Origin: Polyangium fumosum
GTDB lineage: Bacteria; Myxococcota_A; Polyangia; Polyangiales; Polyangiaceae
Assembly (NCBI RefSeq): GCF_005144585.1
Contig: NZ_SSMQ01000080.1
Coordinates: 1 to 57,642, forward strand
Length of the DNA: 57,642 nucleotides
Direction of reading: 5' to 3'
The notes under the pieces are model-generated. The model did not search any database and was not told where the DNA came from. It saw only the letters and a program-made list of their open reading frames with translations. The position numbers and the translations under genes are program-made. Positions 26,911-35,991 of this stretch are shown here, piece by piece (the stretch's first letter is position 1; each line of letters begins with the position of its first letter).

Positions 26911-28242
26911 ATGCAAACGTCATGGGAAAACTGGAGCGGGAACCTGCGCTGCACGGCGCGGGTGGTGGAGCCGGAGAGCCTCGCGGAGCTCGCGCGCGCG
27001 GTGAAACAGGGGGCGTCCCGAGGTCGGGTGCGGCTCTGTGGCGGAGGGTATTCGTGGAGCCCGCTGGTGCCGACGCGGGACACCTTGATCCACATGCGGC
27101 GCCTGGATCGTTGCCTCTCGCTCGACCTGGGCGGGGATCCGCCCACGGTCCGGGTCGAGGCGGGCATCACGATCCGGGCGCTCACGCGTTTCTTGCGCGC
27201 CCAAGGCTTCTCGCTGATCAGCCCGCCGATGTTCGATCTCGTAACGGTGGGCGGGGCCGCCGCGACGGGATCCCACGGGACACGGCTCAGCGCGGGATGT
27301 TTTTCCGATGGTATCGAGTCGCTTTCATTGATCACCGCGCGGGGCGAGGTGGTGGAGATCGACCGGACGGACCTGTCCGCGCTGCGCGCCGCGCGGGTGA
27401 GCCTCGGCGCGCTGGGCGTGGTCCATGCGGTCACGTTGCGCTGCGAGCGGGCGTTCCGCGTGAAGGTGGAGCAGCGGTATCACCCGCTCGATCGTGTGAT
27501 TGCGGAGCTCTCCGATCTGACGAGCACCTACGAGTTCGCCGAGCTGATGTGGATGCCGGGCGAGGCGGACGTGCTGGTGCGGGGGCTCGAGCGGACGACG
27601 TCGCCCGAGACGCCGGCGTTATGGCCCAGCGGCGTGCTGCATCCCTTGCGGATGCGGACGGGGGTCCTCGCCGGTGAGGTGCTGTTGCCCGGGATCGAGC
27701 GATTGCGTCCGGATCTGGCGCCCCGGCTGATGCGGTTCGGCCGGGTGGTGATGTTCGCCGAGGGCGCGTGGGTGCGAGACGCGACCCGGGAGTGGCACCA
27801 CATCGATCGGTATCCGCGTTGCCTGGACTTCTCGTGTTCGGTGCCGATCGAATCGGCTGGGCGGGCGTTCCAGATCCTCCGGGTCGCGCTGGAGGATTCC
27901 CGGGCGAGGGGGCGATACCCGGTGAACCTCGGGCTCCTGGCGCGGTTCACGGGGCCGAGTGATTCGTACCTGGCGGCGTGCGAGGGCCGTACGAGCTGCT
28001 TCATCGAGGTGGCCACGGTGCGAGGGACGCCCGACTTCGATCGGTTTCGCCACGAGGTGCATGACCGGCTGATCGAAGCGATTCCAGCGATGCGACCGCA
28101 CTGGGGGAAGCTCTTGCTCGCGCCGGCCACCTGGCGGCATCGGTTCGATCGGATGGGGGATTTCCTGGTGCAGCGGGCGCGATTCGATCCGGAGGGGGTG
28201 TTCTTGAACGAGTTTTTGGAGCGGGAGGTGTTCGGGCTCTGA
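26911..28242 (+). CDS. FAD-dependent aldonolactone-oxidase-like enzyme
   Basis: 443 residues of the VAO/PCMH flavoprotein fold. VTVGGAAATGSHGT (112-124) is the FAD pyrophosphate loop of L-gulono-/D-arabinono-lactone oxidases, and RPHWGK near the C-terminus is their conserved substrate-site motif. The usual GGGHS, whose His carries covalent FAD, reads GGGYS here (Tyr47), so flavin is predicted to be non-covalent. Substrate unknown. Co-transcription with a lipoxygenase suggests oxidation of a hydroxylated lipid or sugar-lipid, which is inference. Confidence 0.85.
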   Translation: MQTSWENWSGNLRCTARVVEPESLAELARAVKQGASRGRVRLCGGGYSWSPLVPTRDTLIHMRRLDRCLSLDLGGDPPTVRVEAGITIRALTRFLRAQGFSLISPPMFDLVTVGGAAATGSHGTRLSAGCFSDGIESLSLITARGEVVEIDRTDLSALRAARVSLGALGVVHAVTLRCERAFRVKVEQRYHPLDRVIAELSDLTSTYEFAELMWMPGEADVLVRGLERTTSPETPALWPSGVLHPLRMRTGVLAGEVLLPGIERLRPDLAPRLMRFGRVVMFAEGAWVRDATREWHHIDRYPRCLDFSCSVPIESAGRAFQILRVALEDSRARGRYPVNLGLLARFTGPSDSYLAACEGRTSCFIEVATVRGTPDFDRFRHEVHDRLIEAIPAMRPHWGKLLLAPATWRHRFDRMGDFLVQRARFDPEGVFLNEFLEREVFGL

Positions 28243-28610
28243 GCCTGCACCCGTGGATCGGGGGAAGATGCGGACAAATACGCGGCCCCGTGCCCCGATG
28301 TCGCGCCGGACTGCACGCAGTCGACGGAAGATCCACCTGCGATGGTGCGGCGTGGCCCGCGACCGGCTCGCGGGGGGGCGAGGGATGGCGCAGAGGCGCG
28401 CTCGGGCGGCAGAGGCGCTCTCCGCACCATCGTGGATCGCGTGGAAAGCCGATTGCGGACGGCTTCGTGGCGCTGCGGGCGCGCACGCAGGCGGTCGCGG
28501 AGGCTCCTGCACCATCGCGGGTGTGTGCCTCGGGCGCTCGCGGAGGGGCCTGCACCATCGCGGGGGTATTCTCCGACGCTGGAGTCGCCGTCCGCGCGTG
28601 CGCGGGGCTT
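28243..28610. other. intergenic stretch with 31-bp direct repeats
   Basis: No gene is supported here. It carries two near-identical 31-base units at 28491-28521 and 28534-28564, sharing TCGCGGAGG and CCTGCACCATCGCGGG. Further partial CACCATCG matches lie upstream at about 28430 and, inverted, at about 28345. Frames through it are compositionally unlike the flanking genes. Confidence 0.6.
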
Positions 28611-28916
28611 TCAGGGGGTGGTTTCGGTCGCGGGGGACGCGGGTGTGGCGTCGCGCGTGGCCTTGCTCGTCTTGCGCCACGGGATCGTGAACAGGGCCGT
28701 CTTGTCGCTGCCGCTCTGGAGCTCGAGGCGGGGCTGGTCCTCTTTCTTGTCGGCTTCGATGAACTCTTCGAGCTCCAGCTTCAGCTTGTCGAGGAAGGCC
28801 AAGCGGAGCGGGTCCTCGGCCTGGAGCGCCGCGAGGTTCGAGAGGGCCGCGCCCGCGCGCTCCGCGAACGTGGCGGCCCCGAGCTTACCACGCTTGCAAC
28901 CGCTCGCGACGAACAT
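28611..28916 (-). CDS. small hypothetical protein
   Basis: 101 residues; GC-bias and amino-acid use look coding. Central amphipathic helix (DPLRLAFLDKLKLELEEFIE) with an acidic Lys/Glu segment, then a Thr/Pro/Ala tail. No family recognised. The start is only 15 bases from the divergent lipoprotein start, so either an internal start is used or the two promoters overlap the coding ends. Confidence 0.55.
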   Translation of the reverse strand: MFVASGCKRGKLGAATFAERAGAALSNLAALQAEDPLRLAFLDKLKLELEEFIEADKKEDQPRLELQSGSDKTALFTIPWRKTSKATRDATPASPATETTP

Positions 28917-28931
28917 GTAACTTGTCAGACT

Positions 28932-30245
28932 ATGCGTTCCTTTCTCTCTGTTGCGCTCGTCACCCTCGTAGCTTGTTCATCTCAACCGCCACCCCTGTCG
29001 GGAGCGCCGCCGCGCGTGGGGGCGGGGACGGCTCTGGTTGCACCATCGGATGCACCTGCGTCACAGCCCGCGCCGTCGAACGCGCCCACGGGCGAGGGGC
29101 CCGCGGCCGGGCGCGCCGGCGCTCCAGGCGACGACAAGCCCGATCCCAACGTCCCGCAGCTCAAAGCCTCGTCGCCGCTGGGCACCGACGATGCCAAATG
29201 CGCCCAAAAATTCGACAAATTCAACGCTGCGTCCGACGAGGAGCGCAGGCAGATCCTCGCCCAGCGCGACGAGATCCATCAGCTCTTGGCCTACGCCGTC
29301 GTCGTGAACGACTGGCAGTCGCAGGCCGCGAGCAGCGCGGGCGGCGCGTCGGTGCGCGGGCACAACATCGGCGGCGTCCTTGTCGACCAGAATTGGCGGC
29401 CGGTCTGGTGGGAGCGCAACAGCAACGCCATCACCTGCAATGGTACGCAGCATGGAGAGACGCGCATCATGTGGAGCTACCTCGAATACGCCAAGACCAA
29501 GGACCTGAGCTGCCACATGATCTACACCTCGCTCGAGCCCTGCGCGATGTGCAGCGGGATGATGGCGCAACAGAAGATACGCCGCACCGTCTACGGCAAT
29601 ACCGACTTCGGCTTCGGCAAGGCGATCGAGCGCCTGCACGAGCCTCCGCCGAAGGGAATCTGGACCAACGAGCCGTCGGATCCGCACAGAAGGATCGTCG
29701 AGCAGCCCTTCCCGCGCACGCCGACCTCGGTCGTCTCCGCGTCTCCCTTCCGCATCGCCCTCGACAAGGACCTCTACGCTTTCGAGAGGGTGCTACGTAA
29801 CGGTAAAGGTATAGGTAATACGACGGAGTACCTCGCGACCGAGAGCCAGACGTGTGCCGCCAGCGTCGACCCGAATGGCAAGATGCCGGAAACAGAAAAA
29901 GTCGGCTGCGCCCGGAAGATCTACGAGGCCGCGCGCGCGGCCTTCCTCGATTACCCGAACTACGTGAAGAAACGGACCGATCCGATCACCGGCGAGCCGC
30001 TCGCCAAGGTCGAGGACAAGGCCTGGGGCGTGACGCTCCTGAACGAACTGCACAAGGAGAACGAGCCGATCTACAAGGCCGCGAAGCAGTTCTTCCTCGA
30101 CAACGTCACCAGCTTCTACGTCACGCTCGAGGACCACGTAGCCGCCGCGCGGGAGACGAAAAACGACAAGGTCGCCGAGTACCTCAAGAAGAACAGAAAG
30201 ACCCCCGCCAAGGCGGAATGCGCGACGAACCCCGGCAAGCTCTGA
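28932..30245 (+). CDS. lipoprotein with cytidine-deaminase-type domain
   Basis: 437 residues. The lipoprotein signal ends LVAC (Cys15), followed by a Pro/Ala/Gly linker to ~75. Residues ~105-235 carry the zinc-dependent deaminase site: HGE at 174-176 (zinc ligand His174, catalytic Glu176) and PCAMC at 203-207 (ligands Cys204 and Cys207). GHNIGGVLVDQNWRPVWW before it and the helix TRIMWSYLEY after it fit the deaminase fold. About 200 residues of unknown, mostly helical sequence follow. Housekeeping deaminases are cytosolic; an envelope-tethered one is unusual. No immunity gene is obvious nearby. A weak TTGCAA/GTAACT promoter would make the message nearly leaderless. Confidence 0.8.
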   Translation: MRSFLSVALVTLVACSSQPPPLSGAPPRVGAGTALVAPSDAPASQPAPSNAPTGEGPAAGRAGAPGDDKPDPNVPQLKASSPLGTDDAKCAQKFDKFNAASDEERRQILAQRDEIHQLLAYAVVVNDWQSQAASSAGGASVRGHNIGGVLVDQNWRPVWWERNSNAITCNGTQHGETRIMWSYLEYAKTKDLSCHMIYTSLEPCAMCSGMMAQQKIRRTVYGNTDFGFGKAIERLHEPPPKGIWTNEPSDPHRRIVEQPFPRTPTSVVSASPFRIALDKDLYAFERVLRNGKGIGNTTEYLATESQTCAASVDPNGKMPETEKVGCARKIYEAARAAFLDYPNYVKKRTDPITGEPLAKVEDKAWGVTLLNELHKENEPIYKAAKQFFLDNVTSFYVTLEDHVAAARETKNDKVAEYLKKNRKTPAKAECATNPGKL

Positions 30246-30452
30246 AGACCGCTCCCTCCCCGTTTCACGCCATGCGCACCTCATCGGAGGGGGCGATGCC
30301 GTAAGCCATGGGGTCGAGCGCGCGTCGGAGCAGGGGCCCGTGATCAACCATGCCCGTGGCGGCGCCGGGGGGCCGTCGAAGGCGGCGGCCATGTACAGGC
30401 ATTCTCGTCTTCGTATAGTCTCCTGCGTGACGCCTCACGACATGGAGGAATC

Positions 30453-31310
30453 ATGCACGCTTCGAAGGCCTTGCCTTTTGCCGCTGCCACCCTCGCCCTC
30501 GCGCTTGGCGCTTGCAGCAAATCCGAGCCGGCCGCGGAGCCGCAGAAAAACGCGCCCGAGGCGAAGCCCGCGACGACGGCCGCCGTCGCCACGGCCCCCG
30601 CGGCAGCCGCCACCCCGGCCGCAATCGCGACGGCTCTGCCCGCGGGTCGCTCGGCCATCCCCACGCGCGCCGAGTGGGACAGCCAGCAAAAAGAGGTCAC
30701 GGTCAAGGGCTCTTCGGCCTTGAGCTGTGAGACGAAGGTCGTCCGCGAGTATCTGCGTGTCTCCTGCCGCGGCAAGAACGACACCGGCGGCACCCCCACG
30801 AACGTCGTCGTCAAGAAGGGCGGCCACGGCGAGGCGTTCACCTACGTCGGCGCCGGCGTCACGAGCCTCGTCGTCCCCTTCGTCGAGGGGATCGATCTCG
30901 CCGCCGATTTCTCCTGGACCGACAAGAGCCACACGCTCGGCGTGTCGTGGCCCCGCGGCAGCGCTCGGCCCGTCGTGGTCGGCGTCTTCGAAGGCGCGAA
31001 ATCACCGCTCGACGCCTCGTTCGACAAGGCCCTCGCCGACAGGGCTTGCCAGTGCCACAAGCAGGTCACCGGCAAGGCGAACTGCGACGATCTCCTCGGC
31101 GTGAACGCCGATTGCGCGCGAACCTACCCGAACGACTGCGCGAGTTTCCTCGAGTGCAGCCGCGGCGAGCCCGGCGTCTGGCCGCGCTGTCAGGCCGGGT
31201 TCCTGAATGGCCCCTTCGGCTTCTGTTACAAGCAATGCGACCCCAGCAAGAGCCAGTGCGGGCCCGACGAGAGCTGTCAGGGTGACAGCAAGTACGCCAT
31301 CTGCTTGTAG
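30453..31310 (+). CDS. Cys-rich lipoprotein
   Basis: 285 residues; GGAGGAAT precedes the ATG. The lipoprotein signal ends LGAC (Cys21). An Ala/Pro/Thr linker runs to ~65, then a beta-domain (~70-185), then a C-terminal module with about a dozen cysteines (CQCHKQV, NCDDLL, CASFLECSRG, CYKQCDPSKSQCGPDESC). The Cys spacing resembles small disulfide domains of secreted proteins. No enzyme motif. Probably an exposed envelope protein. Confidence 0.8.
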   Translation: MHASKALPFAAATLALALGACSKSEPAAEPQKNAPEAKPATTAAVATAPAAAATPAAIATALPAGRSAIPTRAEWDSQQKEVTVKGSSALSCETKVVREYLRVSCRGKNDTGGTPTNVVVKKGGHGEAFTYVGAGVTSLVVPFVEGIDLAADFSWTDKSHTLGVSWPRGSARPVVVGVFEGAKSPLDASFDKALADRACQCHKQVTGKANCDDLLGVNADCARTYPNDCASFLECSRGEPGVWPRCQAGFLNGPFGFCYKQCDPSKSQCGPDESCQGDSKYAICL

Positions 31311-31386
31311 GTCGCAGCGCGGATCCCGCGCGCTTTCGCCCCCGCGACCGCTTCCCTGTTGACACCCTCCGCCCGCATGGCTTGCC

Positions 31387-34014
31387 ATGTCGGCCATGTG
31401 GAGCCCTGAAGGCCGCAAGGAAAACGCTCGTGAGCTACGCCGGATCGCCGACAAGGTCCTCCGGTACCGCCAGCTCTGCGACCGCTTCGCGAGTTACTTC
31501 CAGCCCGAAAGCGACAACGCCCGCCAGCTCCGTCAGATCCGCGGCAAGCTCGAGGATCTGCGCGGCCGCGCGCTCGATCGGGAGAAGCGGCTCGCCAAGG
31601 GCGTCGTGAAGATCGGCGTCGTCGGCCTCGAGAAGCAGGGCAAGAGCGCGTTCCTGTCCGCGTGGCTGAAAAGTGAAAAACTCCTGCCGAGCGAGGCCGA
31701 GCGCTGCACCTGGAGCACCACCGTCATCGAGCCGGGCGAGGCCGGGCAGTTCGCCGCGACCGTCACCTACTACAACGAGGCCGATTTCAAGGCCCGCATC
31801 CAGAGCTACTTCGACGCGCTGGAGCCCGGCAGCGTCGAGCGCTGGCAAGGCCTGAACCAGAGCGAGATCCTTCGGCTCAAGGCGAGCTTCAAGACACGCG
31901 AAGGCTACGACGTCGACGATCCGGATCGCGCAGGTCGGCGCGAGCAGACGGCGCTCGCCGAGCTCGTGGAGATCAGCGCGAGCCTGTCCGAGATCAAGGC
32001 GCGGCTCGGTCGGCCGCCCGAGAAGATCACGGCGAGTAGCCTCGACGCGCTCGCCGAGCAGATCCGGCCCTACATCGCGCTGAAGGACACGAAGAACGGC
32101 AACAGGCCTTATCCCGGCGTGCGGGCCGTGAAGATCGTCACGGTCACGATCCCCGTCGAGGGCGCGATGCCCGGCGTCGAGCTGATGGATCTGCCCGGCA
32201 TCGACGCGCCCTCGGACAAGGCGCGGCGCGACACCGAGGAGGCGCTCGCGAACGAGGTCGACGTCACGATCTTCGTCAAGGACATCACCCGGCCCTCGCT
32301 CGTGCGCAACGAGGTCGAGCTGCTCCGCATGGCGCAGACGGCCGACCGGAGCATCTCGCTGAAGGACCGGATCTTCGTGGTGCTGACGAAGGTGGACCTC
32401 TTCGATCACGCCGACGAGAACGGGAACTGGCACTGGTCGCTCGCGGCGCGGAACTTCCGCGAGCAGGGCGTCGATCGCATCTTCCCGTACTCGAAGGTGT
32501 GGGTGCACCAGGGCGTCGACACGCAGCACCCGGTGGCGCGCCAGCTCATGGACTTCTTCAGCGCGACGACGCCCGTGAACGGGCTCGACAAGCTGAAGGA
32601 CGCGGTGGAGCGGTACCTGTCGACCGACGTCGAGGCGCTCGATCGCAAGGTCACACAGGCGATCAACGCGGAGTTCGGCGAGGTCGAGGCGCTGCTCCGC
32701 GGCGTGCTCGTGACCGTGAAGGACGGGCTCAGCGATCGGGAGTTCGACAGGCGCGCCGAGCAGGTCTTCGATCTGCACTACGAGCACATCCAGTCGGGCG
32801 AGGATCCGACGGGGCTCTTGCCCGAGATCCGCAAGCGCATGTCGGGCTTCATGGACTTCGAGATGAGCGACACGCAGCGATCGGCCCGGGCCGCGCGCGC
32901 GGACGTTCGCATCGATCAGATCCGGAGTGATCTGCTCGCGCGGCTCACGCCCGAGGAGGCGGAGGCGAAGCGGCGGCAGATGCCGAGCCCGGGGCTCATG
33001 AACGAGACCGCCGTCGAGATCGAGATGCGCAAGCAGATGCGCGAGCGCGTGGCGTCGCGGATCGCGGGGCTCGGCGAGGATTTCCGCAACACGGCGCGCG
33101 AGAGCGTGGAGCGGATGCTGCACGAGATGTTCATCGAGGCGACCTACGAGGGCGGGCGGCTGGAGGTGCTGCTCGCGCCGGGCAAGACGCTGATCGAGCG
33201 GATCGACGCGCTCGGCCGGTCGGGGCACGTCTCGGAGAGCGTGGTTCGTTACCAGAACCAGGAGATGGCCAAGGCCGACGTCGCGTTCGAGGTGCTCTCG
33301 CGGTACTTCGCGCGGCAGATCGTGGACATCCTCGACGCGACGGACCCTTACGATCGCGAGATCCGCGAGCGCGAGATGCGCGGGCTCGAGCAGTTCTTCG
33401 GGATGGGGATCGCCGACAAGGCGCAAGGGACGGCGACGGGCGCGGCCGCGGCCGCGAGCGGCGTCATCGGCTCGGTGAAAGCGAAGCTCGGGTTCGGAGA
33501 GCCCGACGGGAGCGCGGCGGCGGGCGCGGCGCCCGCGGCTGCGCCGGCGCCTGCGATCGGCGGGTTTCCCACGGTGGGCGCGGCGATGCCCGTGGCGAGG
33601 CCGCAGCCGGCCCCGCAAGCCGGCGCGGCGCCGGCCGGCAGCACGAAACCTCCGCAGACGAACTCCGGCGCGGCGGCGGCGCCCGCGGCGACGGGGCACG
33701 GGCGCGACTGGTCGAAGATGCTGTCGCGGGTGCGCGTGGACGTGGAGCGGATCTGCGACTTCCTCGAAGCGCTGGCGAAGCACCCGCGGGGCCTGCAGAA
33801 GTACCACGAGGAGGCGGTGCGTACGGTGCACGACTCGTGGCTCGATCGTGAAGGGGAGCAGTCGCTCCGGCGGTGGGTGCGCAGCGAGTGCGCGCGGATC
33901 TGGCCGCACAAGTTCGCCGCGATCGAAGCGGAGAAGGAGCGGGCGCGCGCGGACATCGAGGCGCTCGAGGAGCTCTTCGGCGGAAACGCACCGCCCCAGA
34001 AAGCAGGAGCCTAG
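31387..34014 (+). CDS. dynamin-like GTPase
   Basis: 875 residues. G1/P-loop GLEKQGKS (80-87), G3 DLPG at 268-271 (VELMDLPGIDAPSD) and G4 TKVD at 334-337 define a GTPase. A Thr in STTV (~110) fits the switch-1 position. The ~75 helical residues before the P-loop and ~350 helical residues after the G domain fit the stalk of dynamin-superfamily proteins. Residues ~680-770 are an Ala/Pro/Gly-rich linker, then a final helical segment. No transmembrane helix is obvious. It forms an operon with the coiled-coil gene, whose GTG follows after three bases. Likely membrane remodelling or a scaffold role, inferred from the family. Confidence 0.85.
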   Translation: MSAMWSPEGRKENARELRRIADKVLRYRQLCDRFASYFQPESDNARQLRQIRGKLEDLRGRALDREKRLAKGVVKIGVVGLEKQGKSAFLSAWLKSEKLLPSEAERCTWSTTVIEPGEAGQFAATVTYYNEADFKARIQSYFDALEPGSVERWQGLNQSEILRLKASFKTREGYDVDDPDRAGRREQTALAELVEISASLSEIKARLGRPPEKITASSLDALAEQIRPYIALKDTKNGNRPYPGVRAVKIVTVTIPVEGAMPGVELMDLPGIDAPSDKARRDTEEALANEVDVTIFVKDITRPSLVRNEVELLRMAQTADRSISLKDRIFVVLTKVDLFDHADENGNWHWSLAARNFREQGVDRIFPYSKVWVHQGVDTQHPVARQLMDFFSATTPVNGLDKLKDAVERYLSTDVEALDRKVTQAINAEFGEVEALLRGVLVTVKDGLSDREFDRRAEQVFDLHYEHIQSGEDPTGLLPEIRKRMSGFMDFEMSDTQRSARAARADVRIDQIRSDLLARLTPEEAEAKRRQMPSPGLMNETAVEIEMRKQMRERVASRIAGLGEDFRNTARESVERMLHEMFIEATYEGGRLEVLLAPGKTLIERIDALGRSGHVSESVVRYQNQEMAKADVAFEVLSRYFARQIVDILDATDPYDREIREREMRGLEQFFGMGIADKAQGTATGAAAAASGVIGSVKAKLGFGEPDGSAAAGAAPAAAPAPAIGGFPTVGAAMPVARPQPAPQAGAAPAGSTKPPQTNSGAAAAPAATGHGRDWSKMLSRVRVDVERICDFLEALAKHPRGLQKYHEEAVRTVHDSWLDREGEQSLRRWVRSECARIWPHKFAAIEAEKERARADIEALEELFGGNAPPQKAGA

Positions 34015-34017
34015 ACC

Positions 34018-35991
34018 GTGGCCTACGATCTCGCGCGTTTGTCGAGTTACGTCCGGTTCTACCAGACGGTCGTGAACCAGATCGGCGCGGCCTGGCAGAA
34101 CCTGACGCGCCTGCACCTCACGGCGAAGGACGCGCTCGGTCCGCTCGCCGAGCCGCTCGCGCCCGTCGCTTACGCGCCGCTCCTCGCCGCGCTGGAAGAT
34201 CCCGAGCCGTCCGCGGACGCGATCGCCGCGCTTTGGCGGCCGGTCGACGAGAAAGACCTCTCGGATCTGAACGATATCTACGAGGTCGCCGGCAGGTTCG
34301 GCTTCCAGGGCGAGGACAACCAGAACCTCTCGCGTGTGCAGCGGCTCGTCGCATCCGCGCGGAACGAGATCCTCGGGCACCGGCGCAGGCTCTCCGATCT
34401 GCGGGAGCTGCCGAACGCGGCGCGCACCGCGGCGGCGCGTCTGCGCGCGGAAGAAGAGGCGCGCGCCGCCGCCGAGCGGGCCGAGAAGATGGCGGCGTTT
34501 GGTCCGCTCGCCGAGACCGTGGTGATCCGCGCGAAGCAGACGATCGACGCCGTGCGCACCGTGCCGTTCCCGGATCTCTCGAACGCCGAGACCGCGGCCG
34601 AGGAGTACCGCAAGTACGCGGCGAAGCTCGATCACGTCTACCAGACGTGCCTGCCTTTCCTGCGCAAGGCGATCCAGAACCTCTACGCGTTCGTGAACGC
34701 CGAGCCGACGGCGTCGTGGCCCGATACGCTGCCGATCACGAAGGATCTGCCGCCGGAGCTCGTCACGGTGCCGCCGGCCGGATCGGTGGAGCTGACGCAG
34801 GCGCGCGCGAGCGTCACGTCCCTCGCCGAGGAGGAGATCCAGCTCGGCCGGGCGCGGGACGCCGTGTCCACGGCCGCGGCGCGGCTCGAAGGCGAGATGG
34901 CCGCGGCGCAGATGAAGGACGCCGAGATCGGGCAGGAGATCACGACGGCCCACGCGATCCTGGATCTCGCGGTGGCCGCGGAGCAGGCGGAGCTGACGCG
35001 GGTCGAGCTCGAAGGGCTCGCGGCGCAGCGGGCGTCGCGGGTCGAGAGCGCGGGCGCGGTGCTCTCGCGGCAGCGGCAGATCGAGGCGGCGATCAAGCTG
35101 CTCGAAGACGAGCTGCGGCGGAGGCACGCCGACCTCGGGGCGCTCGAAGCGCAGCTCGTGGAGACGCGCAAGGACGAGCCCGTGCTCTTCGGCAAGGACG
35201 AGTGGCGCGCGAAGGTCGCCGCGATGGAGGAGCAGAAGGCCCAGCAGCAGGCGACGTACGGGCAGCGGCTCGCGACGCTGCAGCAGTTCCAGATCGATCA
35301 CTCGAGCGTGTCGGTCGAGGTGCAGACGGAGCAGCAGAAGCAAGCGCTGCTGGAGCGGCAGATCGGGGAGGCGCAGAGCAAGGCCGCGACGCTGGAGCTC
35401 ACGATCCGGGAGATCGGGACGAAGCTCGGGGCGTCGCGGCCGTCGCGGGCGGTGTCGGCGGACGACGCGCGCAAGGCGCTTGGCTCGCTCCAGCAGGCGA
35501 AGCTCGGCGTGGCCGAGCGGATGGAGGCGCTCAAGGCCGAGATGCGGCGGCAAAAGGACGAGGCCGTCCGCGTGCTCAACCGCATGAAGCAGATCGGCGT
35601 GGAGCGGCAGCACGTGACCACGATGGTGCAGAGCGCGGAGACGGCCGCGACGCAGGGCCGCGAGGAGGCGCTGCGGCAGCTCGCGCGCGAGCGGCGGGCC
35701 GGCGTGGAGCGACACGTGGGCGAGGTGCTGGCGACGCTGGAAAAGTCGATCGCGCACGTGGGGCCGGTCTTCGTGGATCCGGCGCGGGATCTGCTCGTGG
35801 CCGCGACGGAGCCGAAGACCGAGGTGACGACGCGGGTGCTCGAAGCCGCCGAGGCGGCCGTGCCCGTCGTGGATCGGCTCTACAAAGAGCTCGATCCGGA
35901 TCTGCTCGCGCAGGACGCGACGCTCGGGCAGATCCAGCGCGAGTTCTGCGACGTGGCCGAGGCCGCGTGTGTCACGGCGTGGGGCGGATGA
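34018..35991 (+). CDS. long coiled-coil partner of the dynamin-like GTPase
   Basis: 657 residues from a GTG start; its AGGAG lies inside the last codons of the GTPase gene. Predominantly helical with extended coiled coils at ~265-330, 340-400 and 415-520 (Gln/Glu/Lys/Ala heptads). Short globular ends: MAYDLARLSSYVRFYQTVV at the start and DPDLLAQDATLGQIQREF near the C-terminus. No ATPase site, so not an SMC itself. Overlap with the GTPase gene's regulatory signals indicates stoichiometric production. Its last 20 bases overlap the convergent kinase gene. Confidence 0.8.
   Translation: MAYDLARLSSYVRFYQTVVNQIGAAWQNLTRLHLTAKDALGPLAEPLAPVAYAPLLAALEDPEPSADAIAALWRPVDEKDLSDLNDIYEVAGRFGFQGEDNQNLSRVQRLVASARNEILGHRRRLSDLRELPNAARTAAARLRAEEEARAAAERAEKMAAFGPLAETVVIRAKQTIDAVRTVPFPDLSNAETAAEEYRKYAAKLDHVYQTCLPFLRKAIQNLYAFVNAEPTASWPDTLPITKDLPPELVTVPPAGSVELTQARASVTSLAEEEIQLGRARDAVSTAAARLEGEMAAAQMKDAEIGQEITTAHAILDLAVAAEQAELTRVELEGLAAQRASRVESAGAVLSRQRQIEAAIKLLEDELRRRHADLGALEAQLVETRKDEPVLFGKDEWRAKVAAMEEQKAQQQATYGQRLATLQQFQIDHSSVSVEVQTEQQKQALLERQIGEAQSKAATLELTIREIGTKLGASRPSRAVSADDARKALGSLQQAKLGVAERMEALKAEMRRQKDEAVRVLNRMKQIGVERQHVTTMVQSAETAATQGREEALRQLARERRAGVERHVGEVLATLEKSIAHVGPVFVDPARDLLVAATEPKTEVTTRVLEAAEAAVPVVDRLYKELDPDLLAQDATLGQIQREFCDVAEAACVTAWGG

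Noticed and set aside
31435-35757. A 1440-codon minus-strand open frame
   Set aside because: Mirror of the dynamin-like and coiled-coil genes, which have clear GTPase motifs and ribosome sites; the antisense product is His/Arg/Leu repeats.
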